This document shows, one piece after another, positions 56,277 through 64,000 of a stretch of DNA of 64,000 nucleotides (the stretch's first letter is position 1; each line of letters opens with the position of its first letter). Below the pieces are notes generated by a model that had not been told where the DNA came from, searched no databases, and saw only the letters and a list, made by a program, of their open reading frames with translations. The position numbers and the translations under genes were made by a program. The DNA is taken from contig NZ_SSSN01000012.1 in assembly GCF_004801905.1 (NCBI RefSeq), forward strand, positions 1-64,000, written 5' to 3'. The DNA is from Orlajensenia flava (GTDB lineage Bacteria > Actinomycetota > Actinomycetes > Actinomycetales > Microbacteriaceae).

Positions 56277-57500
56277 ATGGACATCGAGGGCGGCCCGCTG
56301 AACCGTGCGATGGACGACGGCGTCGCGGATGACGGTGCAATCGCCGCCGACGTGGTCGATCTGCTCGCGGCGCTCGTGCGCATCGACTCGGGCAACGTCC
56401 GCCTCGGCGGCCCGGGCAACAGCGTCCTGGCCGAGCTCCTCGCCTGCCGCCTCGAGGAGAGCGGATTCGACGTCCGGACGATCGGCGAGGATGCGCTGCA
56501 GCCCAGCGTGATCGCGATCCGGCGCGGAACCGGCGGCGGCCGGACCCTGCTCATCAACGGCCATCTCGACACCGTGCCCGTATCCGGGTCCGCCGGCGAC
56601 GGGCTCGAGCCCCGGGTCGAGGCGGGTCGTCTCCACGGCCGCGGAAGCTACGACATGAAGAGCGGGATCGCGGCGGCGGTGGTCGCTGCCGAACGCGCAG
56701 AGTCGACGGCCGGCGACGTCATCCTGACCCTCGTGGCGGACGAGGAGTTCGGCTCGACGGGCACGGAGGACGTCCTCAGGGCGCTCCGTCACGAGGCGAT
56801 CGATGGTGGGGTGGTCGTCGAGCCCACCGACCTGCAGCTGACCGTCGCCCATCGCGGGTTCGCCTGGTTCCGGTTGGAGGTGCAGGGCCGTGCGGCTCAC
56901 GGCTCGCAGCCCGAGCTCGGCGTCGACGCCATTGCGGGTACCGTGCACCTGCTCGACGCGGTGCGCGCCCTCGGCGACACCCTCGCCGGGCGGTCGGCGC
57001 ATCCGCTGCTCGGCTTCTCGACCGTGCGCGTCTCGACGATCGAGGGAGGAACGGATGCGGCGACCATCGCCGATCACTGCACCGTCACGCTCGAGCGGCG
57101 CACCCTGCCGGGTGAGACGCCGCACGCCGTGCGCGCCGAGCTCGAGAGCGTCCTCGCGTCCGCAGCCGAGCGGCTCGGCGTGACCTGGCTGCTCGAGGAG
57201 CTCGTCTCGCGTTCCGCCCTCGACACGGCGCCGGGCCCTCTCGAGGATGCCGTGAGCCGGGCGTTCACCGCCGTCATGGGCGAGGCCCCGGTGCGCCGCG
57301 GCGACCCGTGGTGGACCGACGCCGGCCTCATCGCCGAGGCGGGCATCCCCGTCCTCGTCCTCGGTGCCGCCGGCGGTGGAGCGCACGCGGCGGACGAGTG
57401 GGTCGACATCGAGTCCGTAGCCTCGCTCACCGCCGTGCTGCAGCGTCTCGTCGCCGATTTCTGCGGTGCGAAGATGGAGGGGGACGAGGAGCTACCGTGA
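56277..57500 (+). CDS. M20 family metallopeptidase (ArgE/DapE/CPG2-like)
   Basis: 407 residues. Zinc ligands are in LINGHLDTVPVSG (His, Asp), GRGSYDMKSGIAA (Asp), LVADEEFGSTGTED (Glu-Glu) and the C-terminal GGGAHAADEWVDIES (His). The bacterial exopeptidase dimerisation domain runs from VAHRGFAWFRLEVQG. The substrate is an N-acyl amino acid or peptide; members include DapE and ArgE, but those genes usually sit with their own pathways. It overlaps pncA by four bases (GTGA). Confidence 0.88.
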   Translation: MDIEGGPLNRAMDDGVADDGAIAADVVDLLAALVRIDSGNVRLGGPGNSVLAELLACRLEESGFDVRTIGEDALQPSVIAIRRGTGGGRTLLINGHLDTVPVSGSAGDGLEPRVEAGRLHGRGSYDMKSGIAAAVVAAERAESTAGDVILTLVADEEFGSTGTEDVLRALRHEAIDGGVVVEPTDLQLTVAHRGFAWFRLEVQGRAAHGSQPELGVDAIAGTVHLLDAVRALGDTLAGRSAHPLLGFSTVRVSTIEGGTDAATIADHCTVTLERRTLPGETPHAVRAELESVLASAAERLGVTWLLEELVSRSALDTAPGPLEDAVSRAFTAVMGEAPVRRGDPWWTDAGLIAEAGIPVLVLGAAGGGAHAADEWVDIESVASLTAVLQRLVADFCGAKMEGDEELP

Positions 57501-58090
57501 GCCGAGCATTGCTGATCATCGACGTGCAGAACGACTTCACCGAGGGGGGAGCGCTCGGCGTTGACGGCGGCGCTGCTGTCGCCGCGGGCGTCAGCCGGCT
57601 GCTCGAGGCGCATCCGGATGCCTACGACCTCGTCGTCGCCTCCCGTGACTGGCATGACGCCGACAATGACAATGGCGGACACTTCGCCGGCGAGCAGGCG
57701 CCCGATTTCGTCGCCACCTGGCCAGAGCACTGCGTGGCGGGCACGCCCGGCGCCGAGTACCACTCCGACCTCGCGACGGATGCCATCGACATCCACGTGC
57801 AGAAGGGGCAGGGGCAGCCGGCGTACTCGATCTTCGAGGGGACGACGCCCGATGGCGAGACGCTCTCGCAGGTGCTCGCCGATCGCGGCATCACCGACAT
57901 CGACGTCGTCGGTCTCGCGACGGACTACTGCGTGCGTGCGAGCGCCCTCGACGCCATCGAACACGGTCAGCACGTGCGGGTGCTCACCGACCTCGTCGCC
58001 GGTGTCGCCGACGAATCGAGCGCCTCCGCCCTCGCGGAGCTCGCTCACGCCGGCGCCGACGTGGTCGACTCCTCCGTGGTCGCCGCGTGA
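57497..58090 (+). CDS. pncA: Nicotinamidase / isochorismatase-like
   Basis: 197 residues from GTG 57497. Hydrolyses nicotinamide to nicotinate for NAD recycling. Catalytic triad: Asp in LIIDVQNDF, Lys in VQKGQGQPAYS, Cys in LATDYCVRASALDA; metal ligands in VASRDWHDADN. GGHFAGEQAPDFVATWPEHC fits nicotinamidases rather than other isochorismatases. It forms an overlapping operon with the M20 peptidase and the hydrolase that follows. Confidence 0.94.
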   Translation: MSRALLIIDVQNDFTEGGALGVDGGAAVAAGVSRLLEAHPDAYDLVVASRDWHDADNDNGGHFAGEQAPDFVATWPEHCVAGTPGAEYHSDLATDAIDIHVQKGQGQPAYSIFEGTTPDGETLSQVLADRGITDIDVVGLATDYCVRASALDAIEHGQHVRVLTDLVAGVADESSASALAELAHAGADVVDSSVVAA

Positions 58091-58821
58091 GCCTCTACGC
58101 CGAGGCCCGCGACGGAGCGCTCATCTCCTACGACGTGCATGGCGGCGGCCGGCCCGGCGTTCCCGTCCTGTTCGTGCACGGGTTCGCCGCCGATGCCGCC
58201 GTCACCTGGGAGCAGACCGGCTGGCTGCGCGCCCTCGGCGACCGACCGCTCGTCACCATGGACCTCCGCGGGCACGGCGCGAGCGACAAGCCGACGGATG
58301 CCGACGCGTACGCGCCCATCGTTCAGGGCGCCGACCTGCTCGCCGTCCTCGACTCCGCCGGGGTCGATGAGGTCGACGTCGTCGCCTATTCCATGGGCAC
58401 GCGCGTCGCCTCGGCCCTTGGTGAGATCGCGCCCGAGCGCATCCGTCGAGTCGTCCTGGGTGGGACCGGCCCCATCGAACGCTTCGCCACATGGGACATC
58501 GCGGAGGTGGAACGGATGCTGCACGGGGGAGATCCTGCCGAGGATCGCATCACCCGGGCGGTCCTTCGACGAGCCCTCGAGGCGGGCAACGATCCCGAGG
58601 CGATGCTCGCGTGCGTGCGGGGAATGACCGGCGCACCGCTCATCGCGCCCGGCGATGCGCCCGTGCTCTTCGTGGCGGGCGAACTCGACGATGTGACCGA
58701 GGGGGCGCGCCAACTCGCGGAGGACTGGAGCGCCCACTACGTCAGCATCCCCGGCCGCGACCACATCAACGTGCTGACCGCACGCGCCTATAAGGACACG
58801 GTCGTCGACTTCCTCGCCTAG
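58087..58821 (+). CDS. Alpha/beta hydrolase
   Basis: 244-residue cytosolic hydrolase from GTG 58087 (overlaps pncA stop). VLFVHGFAADAAVTWE, VTMDLRGHGASDKP, the nucleophile AYSMGTRVA (Ser near 102), and the acid/His region VLFVAGELDD, GRDHINVL are the alpha/beta hydrolase sequence of motifs. The substrate is unknown. A palindrome lies just after the stop. Confidence 0.9.
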   Translation: MSLYAEARDGALISYDVHGGGRPGVPVLFVHGFAADAAVTWEQTGWLRALGDRPLVTMDLRGHGASDKPTDADAYAPIVQGADLLAVLDSAGVDEVDVVAYSMGTRVASALGEIAPERIRRVVLGGTGPIERFATWDIAEVERMLHGGDPAEDRITRAVLRRALEAGNDPEAMLACVRGMTGAPLIAPGDAPVLFVAGELDDVTEGARQLAEDWSAHYVSIPGRDHINVLTARAYKDTVVDFLA

Positions 58822-58842
58822 CCTCTCCTCGCGGAGAAGACG

Positions 58843-58900
58843 CCGTTGGGCAGTAGATGTCCCGTCGCGGCCCGCCCTGGCGACATCTCCTGCCCAACGG
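58843..58900. repeat. 19-base inverted repeat between convergent genes
   Basis: Left arm 58843-58861 and right arm GACATCTCCTGCCCAACGG (58882-58900) match except one base. The 20-base loop is GC-rich. It sits between a rightward hydrolase gene and a leftward methyltransferase gene, so it may end both. The long loop and lack of T run suggest a REP-like dispersed palindrome instead. Confidence 0.6.
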
Positions 58901-58909
58901 ATGGGGGTC

Positions 58910-59515
58910 TCAGGAGCGCACGGCGCGCAGCACCCGGTAGCCCTTGCCCACTCCCTCGCGCGTGACGGTGAGGTGCGGGAACTCCTCGCGCAGCCACCGG
59001 TGCAGCGAGTCGGCTCCGAGGTTCTTCTGCACGACGAGCCAGGCGTCACCGTCATCGGCGACGCGGGGGAGCCAGAGGCGCAGCAACTCGTGCAATGCGT
59101 CCTTGCCGATGCGGATGGGAGGGTTCGACCAGACCGTGGCGAAACGCACGTCGGCGGGAACATCCTCGGGTTTCACGGCGTTCACATTGGATACGCCCAC
59201 CTTCTCCGCATTCCGCCGCACCAGTTCGAGCGCCCGCTCGTTCACGTCAACCGCCCACACCGTCGCATCCGGGGCCTCGAGCGCGAGGGTCAGGGCGACG
59301 GGCCCCCATCCGCATCCGAGGTCGAGCAGGTCGCCCGACGTCGGCGGCTTCGGCACGTTGTACAGCAGTTCGGCCGTGCCGTCGTCGATGTGATCGGGGC
59401 TGAAGACGCCATTGGCCGTCGTGAGCGTGTACTCCCGACCCGACAGTCGCACATCGATCTGACGGGTCTTCAACTCGGTCGCCGGTGTGGACGTGAAGTA
59501 ATGCTCCGAGGCCAT
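58910..59515 (-). CDS. Class I SAM-dependent methyltransferase (RsmC-like)
   Basis: 201 residues from ATG 59515. SAM site LLDLGCGWGPVALTLAL, VDVNERALELVRRNAE, and the catalytic SNPPIR motif (N-P-P) suggest N-methylation of a guanine, as in the RsmC/RlmG group that modifies 16S or 23S rRNA. The upstream half found in E. coli RsmC is absent, usual in actinobacteria. TTG 59524 is an alternative start; TAACTT seven bases before the ATG favours 59515. It diverges from hflX. Confidence 0.87.
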   Translation of the reverse strand: MASEHYFTSTPATELKTRQIDVRLSGREYTLTTANGVFSPDHIDDGTAELLYNVPKPPTSGDLLDLGCGWGPVALTLALEAPDATVWAVDVNERALELVRRNAEKVGVSNVNAVKPEDVPADVRFATVWSNPPIRIGKDALHELLRLWLPRVADDGDAWLVVQKNLGADSLHRWLREEFPHLTVTREGVGKGYRVLRAVRS

Positions 59516-59522
59516 GTCAGGC

Positions 59523-59528
59523 AAGTTA
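59523..59528 (-). promoter_or_regulatory. -10 element of the methyltransferase gene (leaderless layout)
   Basis: On the minus strand TAACTT is followed by seven bases and ATG 59515. Confidence 0.4.
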
Positions 59529-59543
59529 CCCCACAGGAAGAAC

Positions 59544-59549
59544 TATCGT
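59544..59549 (+). promoter_or_regulatory. -10 element of hflX (leaderless layout)
   Basis: TATCGT is followed by seven bases and ATG 59557. No Shine-Dalgarno is visible between, so transcription probably starts at the ATG. Confidence 0.5.
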
Positions 59550-59556
59550 TAACGCA

Positions 59557-61089
59557 ATGAATGAAACCGAGACCGCCACGCCCAGCGACGACGTCGTCGC
59601 CCGCGTCCTGGCCAGCGCCGACTCGCGCGCCGGCTACACCATCTTCGGCGGCTCCGCGCAGGCACTCCAGACCGACCCGGCCAGCGGGATCGGACTCGGC
59701 GACGACGCGGATGGCGAACAGTTCGATCGCGAGGATCGCGCTGCTCTCCGCCGCGTCTCCGGACTGTCGACCGAACTCGAGGACGTCACCGAGGTCGAGT
59801 ACCGCCAGTTGCGTCTGGAGAACGTCGTGCTCATCGGCGTCTACCCCCAGGGTGCCCAGACGGATGCGGAGAACTCCCTCCGCGAACTCGCCGCACTCGC
59901 CGAGACCGCCGGCGCCACCGTGCTCGACGGACTGCTGCAGCGCCGACCCCATCCCGATGCCTCGACCTACCTCGGCAAAGGCAAGGCGCAGGAGCTCGCT
60001 CTCGTGGTGGCCTCGCTCGGCGCGGACACCGTGATCGCCGACACCGAGCTCGCCCCCAGTCAGCGTCGCGCGCTCGAGGACGTCGTCAAGGTCAAGGTGA
60101 TCGACCGCACGGCTGTCATCCTCGACATCTTCAGCCAGCATGCCAAGAGCCGGGAGGGCAAGGCGCAGGTCGAGCTCGCGCAGCTCGAGTACCTGCTTCC
60201 CCGCCTGCGCGGCTGGGGTGAGTCGATGAGCCGCCAAGCCGGTGGCCAGGTCGGTGGTGCCGGAGCCGGTATGGGCTCGCGTGGCCCGGGTGAGACCAAG
60301 ATCGAGCTCGATCGTCGTCGCATCCACACCCGCATGGCGAAGCTGCGCAAGCAGATCGTGGCCATGAAGCCCGCTCGCGAGGCCAAGCGGGCCAACCGCA
60401 AGCGCAACGCCGTGCCATCCGTCGCCATCGCCGGTTACACCAACGCAGGCAAGTCGAGCCTGCTCAACCGGCTGACGAAGGCCGGCGTGCTGGTCGAGAA
60501 CGCGCTGTTCGCCACGCTCGACGCCACCGTGCGCAAGAACGTCACGCCCGACGGTCGGGTGTACACCATCGCAGACACCGTCGGGTTCGTGCGCAACCTG
60601 CCGCACCAGCTGGTCGAGGCCTTCCGCTCCACCCTCGAGGAGGTCGCCGATTCCGACCTCATCGTCCACGTCGTCGACGCCTCCCACCCCGACCCCGCCG
60701 GCCAGATCCAGACCGTGCGCGACGTGATCGGCGAGGTCGACGCCCGACACGTCCCCGAACTCGTCGTGTTCAACAAGGCGGACCTGGTGACGGATGACGA
60801 CCGCCTCGTCCTCCGCGGGCTCGAGCCGAACGGGGTGTTCGTCTCCGCGCGCACCGGCGAGGGCATCCCCGCGCTGCTGGAGGCGATCGCCGCCCGGTTG
60901 CCCGACCCGAGCGTCGAGGTCGACGTGCTGGTGCCGTACACGCGCGGCGACCTGGTGTCGGCGCTTCACGAGCGCGGACGGGTCATCACGGCAGAGCACG
61001 AGGCGGATGGCACGCGCATCCGTGCCCTCGTGACCCCCGAGTTCGCCGGATCGCTGACCGCGTACTCGGCGGTGGCCGCAGCTCGATAG
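59557..61089 (+). CDS. hflX: Ribosome-associated GTPase HflX
   Basis: 510 residues. The N-terminal domain has VVLIGVYPQGAQ and RRPHPDASTYLGKGKAQELA, then a coiled region with GGAGAGMGSRGPGETKIELDRRRI, the family's conserved pre-G segment. The GTPase motifs are G1 GYTNAGKSSL (about 292-301), G3 DTVGFVRNLPHQLVEAF, and G4 FNKADLV. HflX splits stalled ribosomes and in mycobacteria affects macrolide tolerance. It is divergent from the methyltransferase gene. Confidence 0.95.
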   Translation: MNETETATPSDDVVARVLASADSRAGYTIFGGSAQALQTDPASGIGLGDDADGEQFDREDRAALRRVSGLSTELEDVTEVEYRQLRLENVVLIGVYPQGAQTDAENSLRELAALAETAGATVLDGLLQRRPHPDASTYLGKGKAQELALVVASLGADTVIADTELAPSQRRALEDVVKVKVIDRTAVILDIFSQHAKSREGKAQVELAQLEYLLPRLRGWGESMSRQAGGQVGGAGAGMGSRGPGETKIELDRRRIHTRMAKLRKQIVAMKPAREAKRANRKRNAVPSVAIAGYTNAGKSSLLNRLTKAGVLVENALFATLDATVRKNVTPDGRVYTIADTVGFVRNLPHQLVEAFRSTLEEVADSDLIVHVVDASHPDPAGQIQTVRDVIGEVDARHVPELVVFNKADLVTDDDRLVLRGLEPNGVFVSARTGEGIPALLEAIAARLPDPSVEVDVLVPYTRGDLVSALHERGRVITAEHEADGTRIRALVTPEFAGSLTAYSAVAAAR

Positions 61090-61154
61090 GGCCGCGTCAA
61101 ACGGCGTCACACGGTTCCGCGGTCGGGGGATCGCGGTTAGGCTCGAAATCGTCG

Positions 61155-61227
61155 GCACCTCCGTGCCGTCAGGAGCGACAGCTGAGCCCGGCACCCGCCC
61201 ACGACATCGTCCTCGGCCGAGCCGAGG
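61155..61227 (+). other. Structured leader region upstream of metF
   Basis: The gap 61090-61250 holds a small hairpin GGCAC/GTGCC near 61155-61168 and a perfect seven-base hairpin CCTCGGC-CGA-GCCGAGG (61211-61227). I could not match it to a known methionine-type riboswitch. Confidence 0.35.
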
Positions 61228-61250
61228 GATCATCGACGCGTGAGGCAGCC

Positions 61251-62204
61251 ATGGAATCGGACACCGCACCCCGACGCGTGCCCGTGTCGTTCGAGCTCTA
61301 CCCGCCCCGTTCGGATGCGGCAGCCATCGCGCTGGGTCGGTCGATCGACCGACTCGCCGACGCCGATCCGTCGTTCATATCGGTCACGTTCGGCGCCGGG
61401 GGGTCCACGCGCGATCGATCTCTCACGGTCCTCAGCTACATCCTCGAGAACACCCGTGTCGAGCCGATGGCCCACCTCACCTGCATCGGTTCATCCGCCG
61501 AGGAGGCCAACCAGCTGGTGCGACGGTTCCTCGACGCCGGCATCACGAGCTTCCTCGCCCTCCGGGGGGACCCGCCGACCGACGGCAGCGCCGACGTCGG
61601 CGACCTCCGCAGCGCCGCCGAGCTCGTCCAGCTCATCCACCGCGTGCAGCAGGAGCGCGAGCCGTTCACGGAGCAGCCGATGCCCGGCCAGCCCCGCGCC
61701 AGTCGGCTGCGCGCTCGGCCACGGCCCGAGCGCGTCGCCGTCGCCGCCTTCCCGAGCGGGCACCCCGACTCGCGGGGCCCGCAGCAGGAGGTCGACGCAC
61801 TGTTGGCCAAACAGGTCGCCGGCGCGAACCTCGCCATCACGCAGTTGTTCTACCGGGCCGATGACTACCTGGACTTCGTCGAGCGTGCCCGTGCCGGTGG
61901 CGTGACCATCGACATCCTGCCGGGCATCATGCCGGCGACGAGCGCCGCGCGCCTGCGCCGCATCGCCGAACTCACCGGCGAGAAGTCGCCCGACGACCTG
62001 CTGATCCCGCTCGAGATCGAGCCGACGGATGAGGGCCGGGCAGAGATCGCCACCGAGTTCTTCGCCTCCCTCGCCGCCGACGTCATCGCCGCAGGAGCCC
62101 CCGGCCTGCACCTGTATACCCTCAACAAGCACGAGGCGGTGCTCGCGGTGATCGACCGACTGGGCCTCCGTGCCATTCCCGCCACCAGCCAGGAGAATGC
62201 ATGA
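61251..62204 (+). CDS. metF: Methylenetetrahydrofolate reductase
   Basis: 317-residue FAD enzyme that makes 5-methyl-THF for methionine synthesis. VSFELYPPRSDAAAIAL, FISVTFGAGGSTRDRSL, HLTCIGSSAEEANQLVRRF, FLALRGDPP and ITQLFYRADDY are all MetF motifs. The segment FTEQPMPGQPRASRLRARPRPERVAVAAFPSGHPDS (split by description) is an Arg/Pro-rich insertion longer than in E. coli. Start ATG 61251; it overlaps metE by four bases (ATGA), so the methyl donor and its user are made together. Confidence 0.94.
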   Translation: MESDTAPRRVPVSFELYPPRSDAAAIALGRSIDRLADADPSFISVTFGAGGSTRDRSLTVLSYILENTRVEPMAHLTCIGSSAEEANQLVRRFLDAGITSFLALRGDPPTDGSADVGDLRSAAELVQLIHRVQQEREPFTEQPMPGQPRASRLRARPRPERVAVAAFPSGHPDSRGPQQEVDALLAKQVAGANLAITQLFYRADDYLDFVERARAGGVTIDILPGIMPATSAARLRRIAELTGEKSPDDLLIPLEIEPTDEGRAEIATEFFASLAADVIAAGAPGLHLYTLNKHEAVLAVIDRLGLRAIPATSQENA

Positions 62205-64000
62205 GCACGCCGTCCTTCCCGACCGGGACCATCCTGGGTTACCCGCGCATCGGCCGTCGCCGCGAACTCAAGCGGGCGGTGGAGTCGTTCTGGGCGGGCC
62301 GCAGTTCCGTGGCAGAACTCGAGGAGGCGGCGTCAGCTCTGCGGGCAGCCACGCGGGAACGGCTCGCGGACCTCGGACTGGGGCGGACGGACTCCGCCAT
62401 CCCCGAGACGTTCTCGTACTACGACCAGGTGCTCGATGCGGCGGTCGCGGTGGGCGCCATTCCCGACCGCTTCTCCGATCTCGTCGACGCTGACGGAGAG
62501 CTCGACCTCGCCGGGTACTTCACGATCGCCCGCGGAGAGGGTGATCGGGCACCGCTCGAGATGACCAAGTGGTTCGACTCCAACTACCACTACCTCGTCC
62601 CCGAGATCGCGCCGGACACCGTGTTCCAGCCGAGCGCCGACCGTCTCGTCCGCGCCGTCGAGGAGGCCGCGGATGCCGGCTTCACGACGCGCCCGGTGCT
62701 CGTCGGCCCGGTGACCCTGCTCCTGCTGAGCAAGCCGTCCAGCTCCGCGCCCGCCGGCTTCCGGCCGATCGACCGGCTCGCCGACCTGCTGCCCGTGTAC
62801 GTCGAGCTGCTGCGTCGACTCCACGCAGCGGGGGCGGAGTGGGTGCAACTCGACGAGCCGGCGCTCGTCAACCAATCCATCGAGGTGGATCGCTCCGACC
62901 AGCTCACCGCGCTGCGCCAGGCCTACGACGTCCTGGGAGCCGCCTCCCCGCGGCCGGCGATCTTCGTCGCCGCGCCCTACGGCAGCCTCGGCGACGCCCT
63001 GGACGTGCTCGCGGCGACCCCTGTCGAGGCGATCGGCCTGGACCTCGTGCGCGGATCCGTCCCGACGGACCTGGCCGAGGCCACGCGAGCAAGGCTCGCG
63101 CAGAAGACCCTCGTCGGCGGAGTGATCGACGGCCACAACGTCTGGCGCGGTGATCTCGCCGGCGCCCTCGATGCCGTGCTGTCGCTCGCGGAGCTGTCGT
63201 CATCCGTCGCCGTGTCGACGTCCACGTCTCTGCAGCACGTCCCCCACACGACGGAAGACGAGACAGGGCTCGGCGACCGCCTCGACTGGCTGGCCTTCGC
63301 CGACGAGAAGGTGCAGCAGGTCGGCGTCCTCGCCCGCGGCCTCCGGGAGGGTCGTGCGGCGGTGGGAGCGGAGCTCGACGCCGCATCCGCCGCGCTGGAT
63401 CGGCGCCGGGTCGCGCCGGGCGTGCGCGACGGCGCGGTCCGATCCCGCCTGCAGGGCCTGTCCGGTGGCGACTTCTCGCGGATGCCGTACGCCGATCGCG
63501 CCCCCGTTCAGGACGCGGAGCTCGAGCTTCCGGCCTTGCCGACGACCACCATCGGCTCCTTTCCCCAGACCGCTGAGATCAGGCGGGCCCGGGCGGCGTT
63601 CGCCCGCGGGGAGGCGGAGGAGTCCCATTACGTATCGGAGATGCGCGCCGAGATCCGCCGGGTGATCGACCTGCAGGAGCAGCTCGGGCTGGACGTGCTC
63701 GTGCACGGAGAGCCCGAGCGCAACGACATGGTCCAGTACTTCGCCGAGAGGCTGGCCGGGTTCGACGTCACGGAGAACGGCTGGGTGCAGTCGTACGGTT
63801 CCCGCTGCACGCGGCCGTCCATCCTCTGGGGTGATGTGTCGCGTCCCGCGCCGATGACGGTGGAGTGGTCTCGGTACGCGCAGAGCCTCACCGAGAAGCC
63901 CGTGAAGGGCATGCTCACGGGGCCGGTCACGATTCTCGCGTGGTCGTTCGTCCGCGACGACCAACCGCTGGCCGAGACCGCTCGGCAGGTGGCGCTCGCC
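62201..64000 (+). CDS. metE: Cobalamin-independent methionine synthase (3' end outside window)
   Basis: The first 600 codons of about 760 are present; the frame is open to the last base. It transfers a methyl group from methyl-THF (polyglutamate) to homocysteine, using zinc. ILGYPRIGRRRELKRAVE, MTKWFDSNYHYLVPEI, VQLDEPALV, STSTSLQHVPHT and TTTIGSFPQTAEIRRAR are MetE signatures, with HGEPERNDMVQYFAE near the end. The zinc ligands His/Cys lie mostly past the window. It overlaps metF. Confidence 0.96.
   Translation, partial: MSTPSFPTGTILGYPRIGRRRELKRAVESFWAGRSSVAELEEAASALRAATRERLADLGLGRTDSAIPETFSYYDQVLDAAVAVGAIPDRFSDLVDADGELDLAGYFTIARGEGDRAPLEMTKWFDSNYHYLVPEIAPDTVFQPSADRLVRAVEEAADAGFTTRPVLVGPVTLLLLSKPSSSAPAGFRPIDRLADLLPVYVELLRRLHAAGAEWVQLDEPALVNQSIEVDRSDQLTALRQAYDVLGAASPRPAIFVAAPYGSLGDALDVLAATPVEAIGLDLVRGSVPTDLAEATRARLAQKTLVGGVIDGHNVWRGDLAGALDAVLSLAELSSSVAVSTSTSLQHVPHTTEDETGLGDRLDWLAFADEKVQQVGVLARGLREGRAAVGAELDAASAALDRRRVAPGVRDGAVRSRLQGLSGGDFSRMPYADRAPVQDAELELPALPTTTIGSFPQTAEIRRARAAFARGEAEESHYVSEMRAEIRRVIDLQEQLGLDVLVHGEPERNDMVQYFAERLAGFDVTENGWVQSYGSRCTRPSILWGDVSRPAPMTVEWSRYAQSLTEKPVKGMLTGPVTILAWSFVRDDQPLAETARQVALA

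Noticed and set aside
61170-61230. SAM-IV or SAH riboswitch before metF
   Set aside because: Short stretches look similar (GAGCGACAGC, GCCCGGC) but the paired elements and conserved core could not be formed.

Overview
The window is 64 kb of a high-GC actinobacterial chromosome, most likely from the family Microbacteriaceae (inference, not a database result). Supporting signs are the lysC-asd pair with an internal lysC start, an Rv2578c-type radical SAM protein, a 6C RNA beside a compact tad pilus locus, topA-tmk-holB order, many GTGA/ATGA overlaps, and several start codons placed 6-9 nt after a TANNNT -10 box (leaderless style). No transposase, integrase, phage gene or CRISPR array was seen. 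The window begins inside lysC and ends inside metE.

Layout. 1-1.9 kb: aspartate-family amino acid synthesis (lysC, asd). 2-10.7 kb: mixed single genes: a secreted alkaline phosphatase, an SGNH lipoprotein, a MerR regulator divergent from a small membrane protein, a VOC protein, malate:quinone oxidoreductase, an ABC-F ATPase and a radical SAM protein with a LexA-like box. 10.8-13.9 kb: a three-gene signalling operon (histidine kinase, a kinase-like membrane protein that has lost its catalytic residues, and a LuxR-type response regulator). 13.9-15 kb: thymidine kinase and a VanZ-like protein in convergent overlap.

15.2-36.7 kb: a large exopolysaccharide (EPS) locus. It has all the core parts of a Wzx/Wzy pathway: priming sugar transferase, flippase, polymerase, a Wzz/tyrosine-kinase-like protein and UDP-glucose dehydrogenase. 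Around these sit five glycosyltransferases, two pyruvyl transferases, two acyltransferases, two or three alpha/beta hydrolases, a YdcF-like protein, a polysaccharide-lyase-like protein and a CHAP-like protein. UDP-glucuronate supply next to a lyase-like protein suggests an acidic, pyruvylated and acylated polymer. The locus ends at a strong hairpin terminator and a tRNA-Pro(CGG).

36.9-43.3 kb: metallophosphoesterase and a class A PBP with two PASTA repeats (overlapping genes), a DUF4177-like protein with a RidA protein, and acetyl-CoA synthetase. 43.6-46.8 kb: a 6C RNA, then a reduced tad locus (tadA, one TadB/C-like protein, DUF4244, two TadE-like proteins). 47.2-53.6 kb: topA, tmk, holB, a secreted peptidase-like hydrolase and tRNA-Thr(CGT). 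53.7-64 kb: oxidoreductase, S13 carboxypeptidase, an M20-nicotinamidase-hydrolase operon, an RsmC-like methyltransferase, hflX, and a metF-metE operon for methionine synthesis.
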